A program made the position numbers and the translations under genes. From assembly GCA_009379825.1 (NCBI GenBank), contig WHTA01000048.1, positions 1 to 44,778 on the forward strand: DNA of 44,778 nt, read 5' to 3'. The stretch's first letter is position 1; every line of letters starts with the position of its first letter. Below the pieces are notes generated by a model. That model saw only the letters and a list, made by a program, of their open reading frames with translations. It was not told the origin of the DNA and made no database searches. The stretch comes from Streptosporangiales bacterium (GTDB lineage Bacteria > Actinomycetota > Actinomycetes > Streptosporangiales > WHST01). Below are positions 1 to 7,620 of the stretch, in pieces.

Positions 1-35
1 CACGTGATCGTCGACCACCACATACAGTGCTGTCA

Positions 36-82
36 GGAGGGTGTTCAGTTCTTTGGTCACACATCGATCTTGAACACCCTCC
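36..82. terminator. Inverted repeat downstream of the Mo-hydroxylase operon
   Basis: Perfect 12-bp inverted repeat: GGAGGGTGTTCA at 36-47 and TGAACACCCTCC at 71-82, separated by 23 nt. It lies about 50 bp past the stop of the minus-strand hydroxylase operon. There is no T-run, so factor-independent termination is uncertain; it could also be an operator of a gene to the left of the window. Confidence 0.4.
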
Positions 83-133
83 GCCCCACGTCTCCGCAGC
101 CGCGCCGACCACACCCTTCAAGGAATCACTCAT

Positions 134-598
134 CTAGCTGTTGGCCCGCCGATTCCCGGCGGCCTGGTGGATCGCGCTGCGGATCTCCGGGTAGCTGCCG
201 CACCGGCAGATGTTGCCTTCCAGGTGCCTGGCGATCTCGTCGTCGCCCGGTTCCGTGTTGTCCGCGAGCAGCTCGTGCGTCATGAGCACGAAGCCGGGAA
301 TGCAGTAACCGCACTGCATGGCGCCCTGCTCGACGAAGCACGAGACGACGTCATCGTCGGTCGGTAGCCCGTCGGCTGTCGTGATGTCCGCGCCGTCGTA
401 ACGCACGGCGCGGGCCAGGCAGCTGCTCACGCTCGCGCCAGACACCAGCACCGTGCAGGCGCCGCAGGCGCCCACGCCGCAGCCCTCCCTGGTGCTCGTG
501 CACCCGACCTGGTCACGCAGCACGTCGAGCAGCAGGTCGTCGTCGGCGACGACGACCCGGTGTGCGACCCCGTTGACGGTGAGCTCGATCGGCGTCAC
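134..598 (-). CDS. (2Fe-2S) small subunit of xanthine dehydrogenase-family hydroxylase
   Basis: 154-aa iron-sulfur subunit of a three-subunit molybdenum hydroxylase (CoxS/XdhC/HcrC type) that passes electrons from the Mo centre to FAD. An N-terminal plant-type ferredoxin domain carries the cysteine pattern around CGVGACGACTVL (about residues 40-52). The C-terminal helical [2Fe-2S] domain carries CGYCIPGF and ICRCGSYPEI. The length is normal. The GTG start overlaps the stop of the large subunit by 4 bp, which indicates translational coupling as third gene of the operon. The family hydroxylates N-heteroaromatics, aldehydes or CO; 4-hydroxybenzoyl-CoA reductase is also a member. The substrate here cannot be read from this subunit. 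Confidence 0.93.
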   Translation of the reverse strand: MTPIELTVNGVAHRVVVADDDLLLDVLRDQVGCTSTREGCGVGACGACTVLVSGASVSSCLARAVRYDGADITTADGLPTDDDVVSCFVEQGAMQCGYCIPGFVLMTHELLADNTEPGDDEIARHLEGNICRCGSYPEIRSAIHQAAGNRRANS

Positions 599-2901
599 GC
601 CGCACCTCCTTCAAGCGCGGTGAGCACGCGTTCCGGCGTCAGTGGCAACGTGGTGAGGCGGATGCCGGTCGCGTCGCGTACGGCATTCGCGATCGCCGGT
701 GCGAGCGGGATGAGCGTCGTCTCGCCTACGCCCTTCGCGCCGTACGGGCCGGTGCGGTGCGGGCTCTCCACGATGATGGGCGTCAGCTGGTCGGGGACGT
801 CGGTCATCGAAGGCAGCTGGTAGTCGAGCAGGTTGCCGTTGCGCACCTTGCCCTCGTCGATGACCAGCTCGTCGAACAGCGCCTGCCCGAGCCCCATCAG
901 CGCGGCGCCGGTGAGCTGCTGCTCGACCAGCTTCGGGTTGATCGCGCGGCCGACGTCGCCGGCGATCGCGAGGTGTTCCACGTGGACGCGCCCGGTGCGG
1001 GTGTCGACAGTGAGTTGCGCGGCCGCGGCGCCGGCGAACCAGTGCTCGGTGATCCGCGGCGAGCGCCCGGTGGCCTTGTCGTACGGGACCCACTCGGTGA
1101 CGAACCCCGCCTCCGTGGTGAGCGTCGTGCCGCGGGCGCCGAAGTGGCTCTCCACGAGTGCGTCCAACCGCGTGCTCTGTCCGGACTGCGGGCAGCTCAG
1201 CCCGTCGCCGGTGAGCTTGACGTCGGTCGCGGCCACGCCGAACGACGCCGCCGCGATGTCGGTGAGCCGGTCGCGCATAGCTTCCGCGGCACGGCGGACG
1301 GCGTTGCCGGTGTGGTAGGTCGACCTGCTGCCCGCGGTGATGGTGTCGTACGGCGTGACGTCGGTGTCCGCGCCGACCACCCGCACCTTGCCCTCGTCCA
1401 GGCAGAGCACCTCAGCGACGATCTGCGCCATGATCGTGTCGCTGCCCTGGCCCATGTCCACGGTGCTGATGAGCAACGTCGCCGAGCCGTCCTGGTTGAG
1501 CTGCAGCACGGCGTTGGAGATCGTCGGGGTGAGCACGGCCTTGATCCCCACGGCGACCCCGCGGCCGCGCAGGTAGCCGTCAGGTGCCGGTGGCAGGGGA
1601 GCGTCCCAGTCGAGCGTGGCGGTCACCGCGTCCAGGCAGCCGACGAAGTCGGCGCTGTGCATGGTGGTGCCGAGCACCGACTCGTCGCCTTCGCGCAGCA
1701 GGTTGCGGCGACGGAACGCCGCCGGGTCCTCGCCGCGCTGCCTGGCCAGCTCGTCCACGAGTGACTCGTGTGCCCAGGTGACCTGCGGTACCCCGAACCC
1801 GCGGTACGGGCCGGCCGACGGCTTGTTGGTGTAGATGCACCGGGACCTGACCAACGCGCTCTCCAGCCGGTACGGGCCGGTCGCGACCATGCCGGACTTG
1901 GCGGCGATCCGCGGGCCGATGTCCGCGTAGGCGCCGGTGTCGTAGCGTACGTCCGCTACTCCCGCGACGACCCGTCCGTCGTCGTCGGCGGCCATGCTCG
2001 CCGTCACGGCGACCCCGTGCCTGGTGGTCAGCACGAACGCTTCCTCGCGCGTCACGGCGATCCGCACCGCCTTGCGGTGCAGCCAGGCGAGCGTGGCGGC
2101 GAGCGGCTCGAGCCGGTCGTACATCTTCGCGCCGAACCCGCCGCCGAGCGGCGCCGTGGTGACCCGGACCCGGCCGAGCGGCAGGTCGAGCAGGTCGGAG
2201 ATCGCCTGCCGTACGTACGACGGGGTCTGCGTGGTGGTGAGCAGGGTGAGCCGGTCACCCTCCGGCCATGCCGCCGTGTACGGCAGCTCGATCGGCACGT
2301 GCTGTGTCGGCGGGCACCAGAACTCGCCGTCCACCGTGGTCGCGGCGGCCGCGGCCTGCTCCTCGGCGTCGCCGTGGCGGAGCAGGAACTCGTAGTTGAC
2401 GTTCGTCTCCCGCTTGCCGCTGAGATGCCGCAGGTCGGCGAAGACCGTGGATGGTCGCAGCTCGTCGTGCACGTACGCGCCGCCGCGGACGGCGTCGTCG
2501 ACGTCGTGCACGGCCGGCAGGTCGCCGTACTCGACGGTGACGGTGGCTGCCGCCTGCCGTGCGGTCTTGCGGTCGTGGGCGAGTACGGCCACGACCGGCT
2601 CGCCGACGTACCGTACCCGGTCCACGGCCAGCGGCGGTTGGTCGGAGAACGCCGGGCCGCTGTGCAGGCGGTCACCGAACTCGGCGGCCAGGTCAGCTCC
2701 GGTCACCACCGCGACGACGCCGGGCACCCGCCGCGCCGGTTCAGCGTCGATCGCGGTGATCCGCGCGTGCGGACGGGTACTACGGTGGACGGCGACCTCG
2801 AGACACTTGGGCACCGGCAGATCGGCGGCGTAGAACAGCTCGCCACGCACCCGGGCACGTCCGTCGCTCCTCGGCCACCGCCCACCGACGGCCGTGGTCA
2901 T
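595..2901 (-). CDS. Molybdopterin-binding large subunit, xanthine dehydrogenase family
   Basis: Catalytic Mo subunit, 768 aa from the ATG at 2901 (MTTAVGGRWPRSDGRARVRG). This start overlaps the stop of the upstream FAD gene by 4 bp and follows a good AGGAGG-type ribosome site; the open frame runs further upstream but there only shadows the FAD gene. Seen: an N-terminal ald_Xan_dh_C-like domain, the MPT-binding GGGFGAKMYDR loop, AGPYRGFGVPQ at the active-site loop where CO dehydrogenases carry a selenylated Cys, DMGQGSDT, and the C-terminal GVGETTLIP containing the general-base Glu. PYRGFG rather than AYRCSFR argues against CO dehydrogenase and for a xanthine/aromatic hydroxylase or 4-hydroxybenzoyl-CoA-reductase-like enzyme. 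Inference: it hydroxylates or dehydroxylates a ring substrate of the neighbouring pathway. Confidence 0.92.
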   Translation of the reverse strand: MTTAVGGRWPRSDGRARVRGELFYAADLPVPKCLEVAVHRSTRPHARITAIDAEPARRVPGVVAVVTGADLAAEFGDRLHSGPAFSDQPPLAVDRVRYVGEPVVAVLAHDRKTARQAAATVTVEYGDLPAVHDVDDAVRGGAYVHDELRPSTVFADLRHLSGKRETNVNYEFLLRHGDAEEQAAAAATTVDGEFWCPPTQHVPIELPYTAAWPEGDRLTLLTTTQTPSYVRQAISDLLDLPLGRVRVTTAPLGGGFGAKMYDRLEPLAATLAWLHRKAVRIAVTREEAFVLTTRHGVAVTASMAADDDGRVVAGVADVRYDTGAYADIGPRIAAKSGMVATGPYRLESALVRSRCIYTNKPSAGPYRGFGVPQVTWAHESLVDELARQRGEDPAAFRRRNLLREGDESVLGTTMHSADFVGCLDAVTATLDWDAPLPPAPDGYLRGRGVAVGIKAVLTPTISNAVLQLNQDGSATLLISTVDMGQGSDTIMAQIVAEVLCLDEGKVRVVGADTDVTPYDTITAGSRSTYHTGNAVRRAAEAMRDRLTDIAAASFGVAATDVKLTGDGLSCPQSGQSTRLDALVESHFGARGTTLTTEAGFVTEWVPYDKATGRSPRITEHWFAGAAAAQLTVDTRTGRVHVEHLAIAGDVGRAINPKLVEQQLTGAALMGLGQALFDELVIDEGKVRNGNLLDYQLPSMTDVPDQLTPIIVESPHRTGPYGAKGVGETTLIPLAPAIANAVRDATGIRLTTLPLTPERVLTALEGGAA

Positions 2902-3743
2902 CTCGCCACCTCCTGCCATGCCTGCCGGGTCGCGTCCGCGATGGCGACGAGGGCCAGCTTCCGCTTGTACGAAGCGCTGCCGCGCACGTCGACTGTCGGC
3001 CGGATCAGCGGCTGCGCCGCCTGCTCGGCCGCGTCGATCGCGTCGTCCACCGTGGCGCCTGTCGGCAGCTGGACGCTGACGAAGACGGGCACGTCGGCGA
3101 CCGCGCCGAGGCCGAGCCGCAGCTCGCGCCGGTCCTCGGCGGGTGCGAGCGCGAGCGCCGCCACCGAGGCGCACGGCCAGTCGGCCTCCGCGAGGCTCGT
3201 GTACTTCGCGAACGCGGCGCCCGACCCAGGCGGCTGCCGCGGCAGTTCGACGCCGGCGACGAGCTCGCCGGGCGCGAGCGCCGTCGCATGCCGTCCAACG
3301 AAGAACTCGCGCGCGGCGACGCTCCTGCTGCCGGCCGCCGAGACGACGTCGATGCGTGCCTCGAGGACCAGCAGGCTGCCGAGCGTGTCGAGCCTGGGGT
3401 CGGCGTAGCCGATGCTGCCGCCGATCGTGGCGACGTTCCTGATCCTGGGGTGCGCCACCTCCGCGGCCGCCTTCGCCAGCAGTGGTGCGGCGTCGGCCAC
3501 CTGCGGGTCGCGTTCCAGCCGCCGGATCGTGACCAGCGGACCGAGCCGGAGGCCGTCCGCCGTGACGGAGAGGTCGTCGAGCCCGGCGACGCCGGAGAGG
3601 TCGACCAGGTCGGTGGGGGTGGGCAGTCCCTGGGTGGCGAACAGCGGGATCGCCGTGCCCCCTGCGTACACCGCCGGCCGTGCCGGCCCGCTGAGCAGCT
3701 GGCACGCCTCGTCCAGCGAACTCGGCCGGTAGAACGCCGCCAT
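2898..3743 (-). CDS. FAD-binding middle subunit, xanthine dehydrogenase family
   Basis: 281-aa CoxM/XdhB-type FAD subunit and first gene of the hydroxylase operon. Seen: N-terminal YRPSSLDEACQLL, an FAD pyrophosphate loop (YAGGTAIPLF near residue 26), a second FAD motif RNVATIGGSIGYADP near residue 100, and the C-terminal CO_deh_flav_C domain. Length and motif order are typical, so the complex should accept electrons from the 2Fe-2S subunit and pass them to NAD+ or another acceptor. Gene order FAD-Mo-FeS with 4-bp overlaps indicates one mRNA. A promoter on the minus strand lies immediately upstream, divergent from iclR. Confidence 0.92.
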   Translation of the reverse strand: MAAFYRPSSLDEACQLLSGPARPAVYAGGTAIPLFATQGLPTPTDLVDLSGVAGLDDLSVTADGLRLGPLVTIRRLERDPQVADAAPLLAKAAAEVAHPRIRNVATIGGSIGYADPRLDTLGSLLVLEARIDVVSAAGSRSVAAREFFVGRHATALAPGELVAGVELPRQPPGSGAAFAKYTSLAEADWPCASVAALALAPAEDRRELRLGLGAVADVPVFVSVQLPTGATVDDAIDAAEQAAQPLIRPTVDVRGSASYKRKLALVAIADATRQAWQEVAR

Positions 3744-3759
3744 AGGTCGACCGCCTTTG

Positions 3760-3837
3760 ATGACCGCTATGAAAGACTAGAAGTACTGTATAGAGGACAT
3801 TAAGTGGTCGGCGCCGCAGGGTCAATGATGTCGACAC
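3760..3837 (+). promoter_or_regulatory. iclR-side promoter with AGTACT element and TGTCGACAC site
   Basis: On the plus strand ATGACC (3760-3765) and TACTGT (3784-3789) are 18 nt apart. The segment AGTACTGTATAGAGGACAT resembles the element found twice at 14252 and 15831 (14 of 19 positions). It overlaps the start region of the divergent hydroxylase promoter, so one bound regulator could control both directions. TGTCGACAC at 3829-3837 is a second shared motif, located in the iclR leader. Confidence 0.4.
3797..3825 (-). promoter_or_regulatory. Candidate promoter of the Mo-hydroxylase operon
   Basis: On the minus strand TTGACC (3825-3820) and TAATGT (3802-3797) are separated by exactly 17 nt, a good sigma-70-type spacing. 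Predicted transcription would start near 3790, inside the AGTACT palindrome, leaving a leader of about 45 nt to the FAD-subunit start. Confidence 0.55.
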
Positions 3838-3868
3838 TTGGTGGGCGAGCAGGCCGAGGAGGGTGAAC

Positions 3869-4633
3869 ATGGCCGACGTTCCCGCCGTGGCGGCCGCCGT
3901 CAAGGTGCTCGAACGCATTGCGGACGCATGGCCGCAGGCGGTGTCGTCCGGTGTGCTCATCAAGGAGCTCGGGCTCAACAGGAGCACCTGCTACAACATC
4001 CTCGGCACCCTGGAGCGCGCCGGCTGGGCGACGACCACGGGTGCGCGTTCCGGCTGGTCGCTCGGCCCGCGGCTGCTCGGCCTCACCGGCGTGCCCGCCG
4101 AGGCGGTGGCGGCGATCGTGCAGCGTGAGCTCGACGAGCTCAGCGCGCAGCTCGGCTTCGTGCTCTTCGTTGTACAGCAAACCGGCAACGGGGAGTACTC
4201 GGTCATCGCCAAGGCGGAACGCGGACAGGGGGTACGCGTCACGGTGAGTGTCGGCGACACGTTCCCGTTCTCCGCGCCCGCGATCATGCAGGCGTTCCAC
4301 GCCTGGACCGACCGCGACGAGTTCGCCCGCCTCGCCGAGCAGCACGGCATCGACAGGTTCACCCGCCGCACGAAGACGTCGCTCGACCAGGTGGCGCGGC
4401 AGCTCACCCGCGCGCGACAGCGCGGCTACGGCACCAGCATCCAGGAGTACGACCTGGCCCAGTCCGGCGTAGCTGCCCCCATCTTCGACCCCCGCGGCGA
4501 GGTCGCGCACGTCCTGTGCTCGCTAGCGTTCTCCTCCGAACTCGACGACACCAACGTCGACCAGACAGCCACCCTGGTCCGCGACTGCGCCGCCCGCATC
4601 ACCAACCAAACCGGCGGCCACCCCCCGCAGTAA
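3869..4633 (+). CDS. IclR-family transcriptional regulator
   Basis: 254-aa regulator. An N-terminal winged helix-turn-helix (AAAVKVLERIADAW ... LGLNRSTCYNILGTLERAGW, residues about 8-60) is followed by a C-terminal effector-binding IclR domain (from about residue 80: VQRELDELSAQLGFVLFVV; later SGVAAPIFDPRGEV). The ATG at 3869 is chosen because GAGGAGG lies 6 nt upstream; GTG at 3863 is too close to that site. It is divergently transcribed from the Mo-hydroxylase operon. IclR proteins commonly sense aromatic acids or their CoA esters (PobR, PcaR types), so control of the hydroxylase or of the whole island is a reasonable inference. The effector is unknown. Confidence 0.9.
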   Translation: MADVPAVAAAVKVLERIADAWPQAVSSGVLIKELGLNRSTCYNILGTLERAGWATTTGARSGWSLGPRLLGLTGVPAEAVAAIVQRELDELSAQLGFVLFVVQQTGNGEYSVIAKAERGQGVRVTVSVGDTFPFSAPAIMQAFHAWTDRDEFARLAEQHGIDRFTRRTKTSLDQVARQLTRARQRGYGTSIQEYDLAQSGVAAPIFDPRGEVAHVLCSLAFSSELDDTNVDQTATLVRDCAARITNQTGGHPPQ

Positions 4634-4911
4634 CCCCGCCCGAGCGCGGAGCGCCCCGCCGAACCGGTTCGCCGGAGGGTCCCGCCGCGGCGGGCCGCGG
4701 TCAGGGCCACCGGGCTTGGCCACCCGGGTTCGCTGCCCGCACCCGCACCCCGCGGCCGGCGGTCCGCACCCCCAACCGCCTGCGGCTACCGGTGGCCGCC
4801 GCCCCCACGAGGCACTGTGCCTGCGCGGCCCCCCGCGGCCTGGGGCCGGCATCTGCGGTCACCGCCGACGCGCAACCGTGGTCGAGGCGTGGCCGCCGCC
4901 CAGGGCTACCC

Positions 4912-5196
4912 GTGGTGGTCGTCCCAGGGTGCGCCGGTCCGGGCCACTCCTGTCGTGGTGGTCGTCCCAGGGCGCGCCGGTCCGGGCCACTCCTGTCGTG
5001 GTGGTCGTCCCAGGGCGCGCCGGTCCGGGCCACTCCTGTCGTGGTGGTCGTCCCAGGGCGCGCCGGTCCGGGCCACTCCTGTCGTGGTGGTCGCCCCAGG
5101 GCACCGGTCCGGGCCACTCCTGTCGTGGTGGTCGCCCCAGGGCACCGGTCCGGCCGCCCCGCCCGCGGCCGTCGGCCAGGGCACCGGTCCGGGCCA
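4912..5196. repeat. 43-bp tandem repeat array in the iclR-tetR gap
   Basis: The 4634-5352 gap contains no convincing gene. It holds tandem copies starting GTGGTGGTCGTCCCAGGGCG: units at 4912-4954, 4955-4997, 4998-5040 and 5041-5083 (43 bp each), 5084-5124 (41 bp), a partial copy from 5125, and a degenerate copy near 5175-5196. Units 2-4 are identical by eye. The period is not a multiple of three, so the long open frames across it are artefacts. It is not CRISPR, since there are no spacers. Each junction can pair CCAC with GTGG across TCCTGTC. Confidence 0.9.
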
Positions 5197-5314
5197 TCCC
5201 GCCGGCGGCCACGAACGCCGGCGCGCGCACCACTGCCAGCCGCGCCGTCGACCACACCTGCGGTCGGCGGGTGGACACGAAACGGGGGCGGGGGTGCCCG
5301 TGCGTGTGCATGTC

Positions 5315-5354
5315 TTGTTTCGCGCGAGGTGGTCACATACTATCCAGTCAGTAT
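5315..5354 (+). promoter_or_regulatory. tetR-paa operon promoter with overlapping palindromic operator
   Basis: TTGTTT (5315-5320), 17 nt, then TACTAT (5338-5343) forms a well-spaced promoter. The imperfect palindrome ATACTATCCAGTCAGTAT (5337-5354) covers the -10 box and the predicted start site. The predicted start falls on or 1-3 nt before the ATG at 5353, implying a leaderless message. An almost identical operator (16 of 18 bases) lies at 16023-16040. This arrangement fits autorepression by the TetR protein encoded next. Confidence 0.65.
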
Positions 5355-6066
5355 GGTTGCTCTCGAGCGCGACGACGCCACCGCTGTCGACACTCCCGAT
5401 GGGTTCGGGGGACAGCGGGTGGGGTCGCGCGGGAAGAAGGCGGAGCAGCGCAAGGCGAGCGTCGAGCGGCTGATGACGCTGGCGCGCAAGCACTTCATCG
5501 AGCGTGGTTACGACGCCACCACCGTGGACCAGATCGCTGCGGGCGCCGGCATGAGCAAGGGCGCCGTGTACTTCTACTTCAAGAGCAAGGCGAACCTGCT
5601 GCTCGCCCTCATCGACGAGGCGGAGCAGCTGACCGTCGAGCCCGCCGTCGAGGCGGTACGGGGTGCCAGGGGGTCCGCGCGCGACCAGCTGGTGGCGTTC
5701 CTGCACGCGCAGTCCGTCGCGGGTCAGGAGCACGCCGACCGGATGATGCTGGTCATCCTGATGTCGATCGAGCTGCACGGCCGTGACGGCCCGGTGGAGG
5801 AACGCCTGATCGCCGTCAACGAGTCGATGAAGAAGCTGCTCAGCGGTGTGGTGACCGCGGGCAAGCGGCAGGGGGTATTCACCAAGAAGGTGCCGGCGAA
5901 GGAGCTCGTCAGCATCATCATGGCGGTCAACCAGGGCTGTTTCCTCGAGTGGTACAGGAACGGCGATCAGCTCGACGGACATCAGCTCGTACGCGCGCTC
6001 AGGACCACGGTCCTGCAGGGCGTCCTGGTCGATGCCGGGCACGGCGGCAGTGGAGGCGATGAGTGA
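5353..6066 (+). CDS. TetR-family transcriptional regulator
   Basis: 237 aa from ATG 5353. An N-terminal TetR helix-turn-helix (RLMTLARKHFIERGYDAT through MSKGAVYFYFKSKANLL, about residues 37-85) is followed by an all-helical ligand domain. The ATG overlaps the operator and suits a leaderless mRNA; an alternative GTG at 5419, preceded by GGGGGA and giving 215 aa, would place the operator in the leader. The much longer open frame upstream only crosses the tandem repeats. The stop overlaps the start of paaA (TGATG), so the regulator heads the catabolic operon. Inferred role: a repressor released by an acyl-CoA or aromatic intermediate, acting at 5337 and 16023. Confidence 0.9.
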   Translation: MVALERDDATAVDTPDGFGGQRVGSRGKKAEQRKASVERLMTLARKHFIERGYDATTVDQIAAGAGMSKGAVYFYFKSKANLLLALIDEAEQLTVEPAVEAVRGARGSARDQLVAFLHAQSVAGQEHADRMMLVILMSIELHGRDGPVEERLIAVNESMKKLLSGVVTAGKRQGVFTKKVPAKELVSIIMAVNQGCFLEWYRNGDQLDGHQLVRALRTTVLQGVLVDAGHGGSGGDE

Positions 6067-7016
6067 TGACACAGGTGATGGACCGCGCCGACGACGCGAG
6101 GGAGCGGGCGCTGCGGCAGCGGGTCAAGGCCGGCTACCAGCTCGAGGACCCGAGTGAGATGACGCCCAGGTACCGCGACGTGCTGGTGAATACCATGCAC
6201 ATCGCCGCGGACCTCGAGGTCGTCACCCTGCCGACGTACTCGCCCGCGATCAGGACCTCGCCCACGCTCGACGACAAGATCGCCATCGCGTCGGCCTGCC
6301 AGGACGAGCTCGGCCACGCCCAGGTGATGTACCGGCTGCTCGAGGAGTTCGGGTACGACACGCAGAGCTTCCTGTTCGAGCGCGACCCGCAGGAGTGGCG
6401 CACGTTCCAGATGCTGGAGTTCCCGCACGAGGACTACATCGAGTCGGTCGTCTCCATGTGCTACGGCGACCGCGCCGGCTACATCACGACCGTCGACCTG
6501 GAGGAGAACTGCTCGTTCGCGCCGTTCGCGCGCTCGCTGCGGAAGGTGAACTTCGAGGAGACGTTCCACATCGGGCACGGCGAGCGCTGGGTGCGGTTTT
6601 TCTGGAACCTCAACGAGAAGTCGCGCAAGCGGGTGCAGCAGGCGGTGGAGTTCTACTTCCCGCTCTGTGCCGCCTGGTTCGGCGTCCCCGACGAGATGAA
6701 GAAGCGCACCGACCAGCTGGCGTACAAGATCCGTGGCGCGTCGAACGACGAGATGCGGCAGAAGTGGCTGTCGCAGGTGGTGCCGTTCAGCGAGTCGCTC
6801 GGCATCCGGGTGCCCGCGCACTACGACGAGGAGAGCGGCAAGTTCGTCCTCGACTACGAGCCACCGATCTACCTGGACGAGAAGACCCGCACCTGGGACT
6901 ACGACAGGCAGATCACCTGGGAAGAGCAGTTCAAGATCTGGAAGAAGGGCAGCAGGCACAAGGTGCCGTCCATCACCAGACTGCACCACGAGGTGTACGG
7001 CGAGGACCTGTGGTGA
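6066..7016 (+). CDS. paaA: PaaA-like catalytic subunit of a CoA-thioester ring epoxidase
   Basis: 316-aa protein resembling PaaA, the di-iron monooxygenase subunit of phenylacetyl-CoA 1,2-epoxidase. Iron-ligand motifs of the ferritin-like fold are visible: DELGH (E81, H84) and FEETFHIGHGERW (E164/E165, H168). The length is normal and start-stop coupling to tetR is tight. In the known system PaaA works with PaaC (structural), PaaB and PaaD (Fe-S assembly), with electrons from PaaE. Here A, B, C and a split D are present but no PaaE gene is in the window. The rest of the phenylacetate pathway is absent and ligases and UbiD decarboxylases share the operon, so the true substrate may be another aryl-CoA. 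The family call is firm; the substrate is inferred. Confidence 0.88.
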   Translation: MTQVMDRADDARERALRQRVKAGYQLEDPSEMTPRYRDVLVNTMHIAADLEVVTLPTYSPAIRTSPTLDDKIAIASACQDELGHAQVMYRLLEEFGYDTQSFLFERDPQEWRTFQMLEFPHEDYIESVVSMCYGDRAGYITTVDLEENCSFAPFARSLRKVNFEETFHIGHGERWVRFFWNLNEKSRKRVQQAVEFYFPLCAAWFGVPDEMKKRTDQLAYKIRGASNDEMRQKWLSQVVPFSESLGIRVPAHYDEESGKFVLDYEPPIYLDEKTRTWDYDRQITWEEQFKIWKKGSRHKVPSITRLHHEVYGEDLW

Positions 7017-7023
7017 TCACGCC

Positions 7024-7335
7024 ATGACCACACAGGCGGAAGTCGTCGAGGCGCTCGAGGACGTGCACGACCCGCACGTCCCCGTGAGCTTGCGCAGCAT
7101 GGGCATGCTCGCCGGCGTGGAGGTGAGCGGTGAGCACGTGCAGGTGGAGGTGTGCATCCCTTGTATGGCTTGCCCGGCGTCGGAGTTCATCACCGAGCAG
7201 GTACGGGAGCGGGTGCTCGCGCTCGACGGTGTGACGTCGGTCGACGTGACTCCCGGGTTCCACCTGTACTGGGACCGCGAGTCGGTCGATCCGAAGGCGC
7301 GTGAGCTGTTACGAACCGCCGGCATCCAGCTCTGA
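7024..7335 (+). CDS. PaaD N-terminal half (MIP18/DUF59 domain), stand-alone
   Basis: 103-aa protein starting at ATG 7024, 8 nt after paaA. It matches the DUF59/MIP18 domain that forms the N-terminal half of PaaD: EDVHDPHVPVSLRSMGML at the start and VCIPCMACPASEFI, containing the family's conserved Cys-Pro plus two extra cysteines (CIPCMAC). It ends where normal PaaD continues into a zinc-ribbon tail; that tail is encoded separately at 8394-8645. DUF59 proteins help mature iron-sulfur or di-iron centres, so this should serve the PaaA-like oxygenase or its reductase. Confidence 0.8.
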   Translation: MTTQAEVVEALEDVHDPHVPVSLRSMGMLAGVEVSGEHVQVEVCIPCMACPASEFITEQVRERVLALDGVTSVDVTPGFHLYWDRESVDPKARELLRTAGIQL

Positions 7336-7346
7336 GTGGAGGAAGC

Positions 7347-7619
7347 ATGAGCGAACCGGCTGCGGTGCGGAAGACGTTCGACCCGGAGCGCGAACGCGGC
7401 GGGCTGACGCCCCGCTACTACGAGGTCTTCGCGCGGAAGAGCTCCGACGACCACCTCGCCCACGTGGGTTCTGTGGAGGCGCCCAACGACGATCTCGCGC
7501 AGGTGCGCGCCTGGTACATCTACGACCAGCACTCCTGGAAGGAGATGTGCGTGGTGCCCACCGAGGCGATCATCCCCGTCAGAATCGGCAAACACTCGAC
7601 CCGGATCAAGATGGCCTGA
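7347..7619 (+). CDS. paaB: PaaB-like epoxidase subunit
   Basis: 90-aa protein with the PaaB pattern YYEVFARKSSDDHLAHVGSV, then APNDDLAQVRAWYIYDQHSWKEMCVVP. PaaB is the small subunit that bridges PaaAC heterodimers in phenylacetyl-CoA epoxidase. ATG 7347 follows GGAGGAAGC. It has a typical length and sits between the PaaD half and paaC in the same operon. Confidence 0.85.
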   Translation: MSEPAAVRKTFDPERERGGLTPRYYEVFARKSSDDHLAHVGSVEAPNDDLAQVRAWYIYDQHSWKEMCVVPTEAIIPVRIGKHSTRIKMA

Positions 7620-7620
7620 C

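Noticed and set aside
595-3743. Aerobic CO dehydrogenase (coxMSL)
   Set aside because: The active-site loop reads PYRGFG, not the AYRCSFR of CO dehydrogenase, and gene order and context differ.
595-3987. An 1130-codon open frame extending the Mo subunit upstream
   Set aside because: The upstream third has Arg/Pro/Gly-rich shadow composition and overlaps the real FAD-subunit gene; ATG 2901 has the ribosome site and 4-bp coupling.
4912-5196. CRISPR array
   Set aside because: Units are directly adjacent with no variable spacers and no cas genes.
4516-5352. Long open frames through the 43-bp repeats (including an N-terminal extension of TetR)
   Set aside because: Repeat period is not a multiple of three, composition is low complexity, and the tetR promoter and operator lie at its far end.
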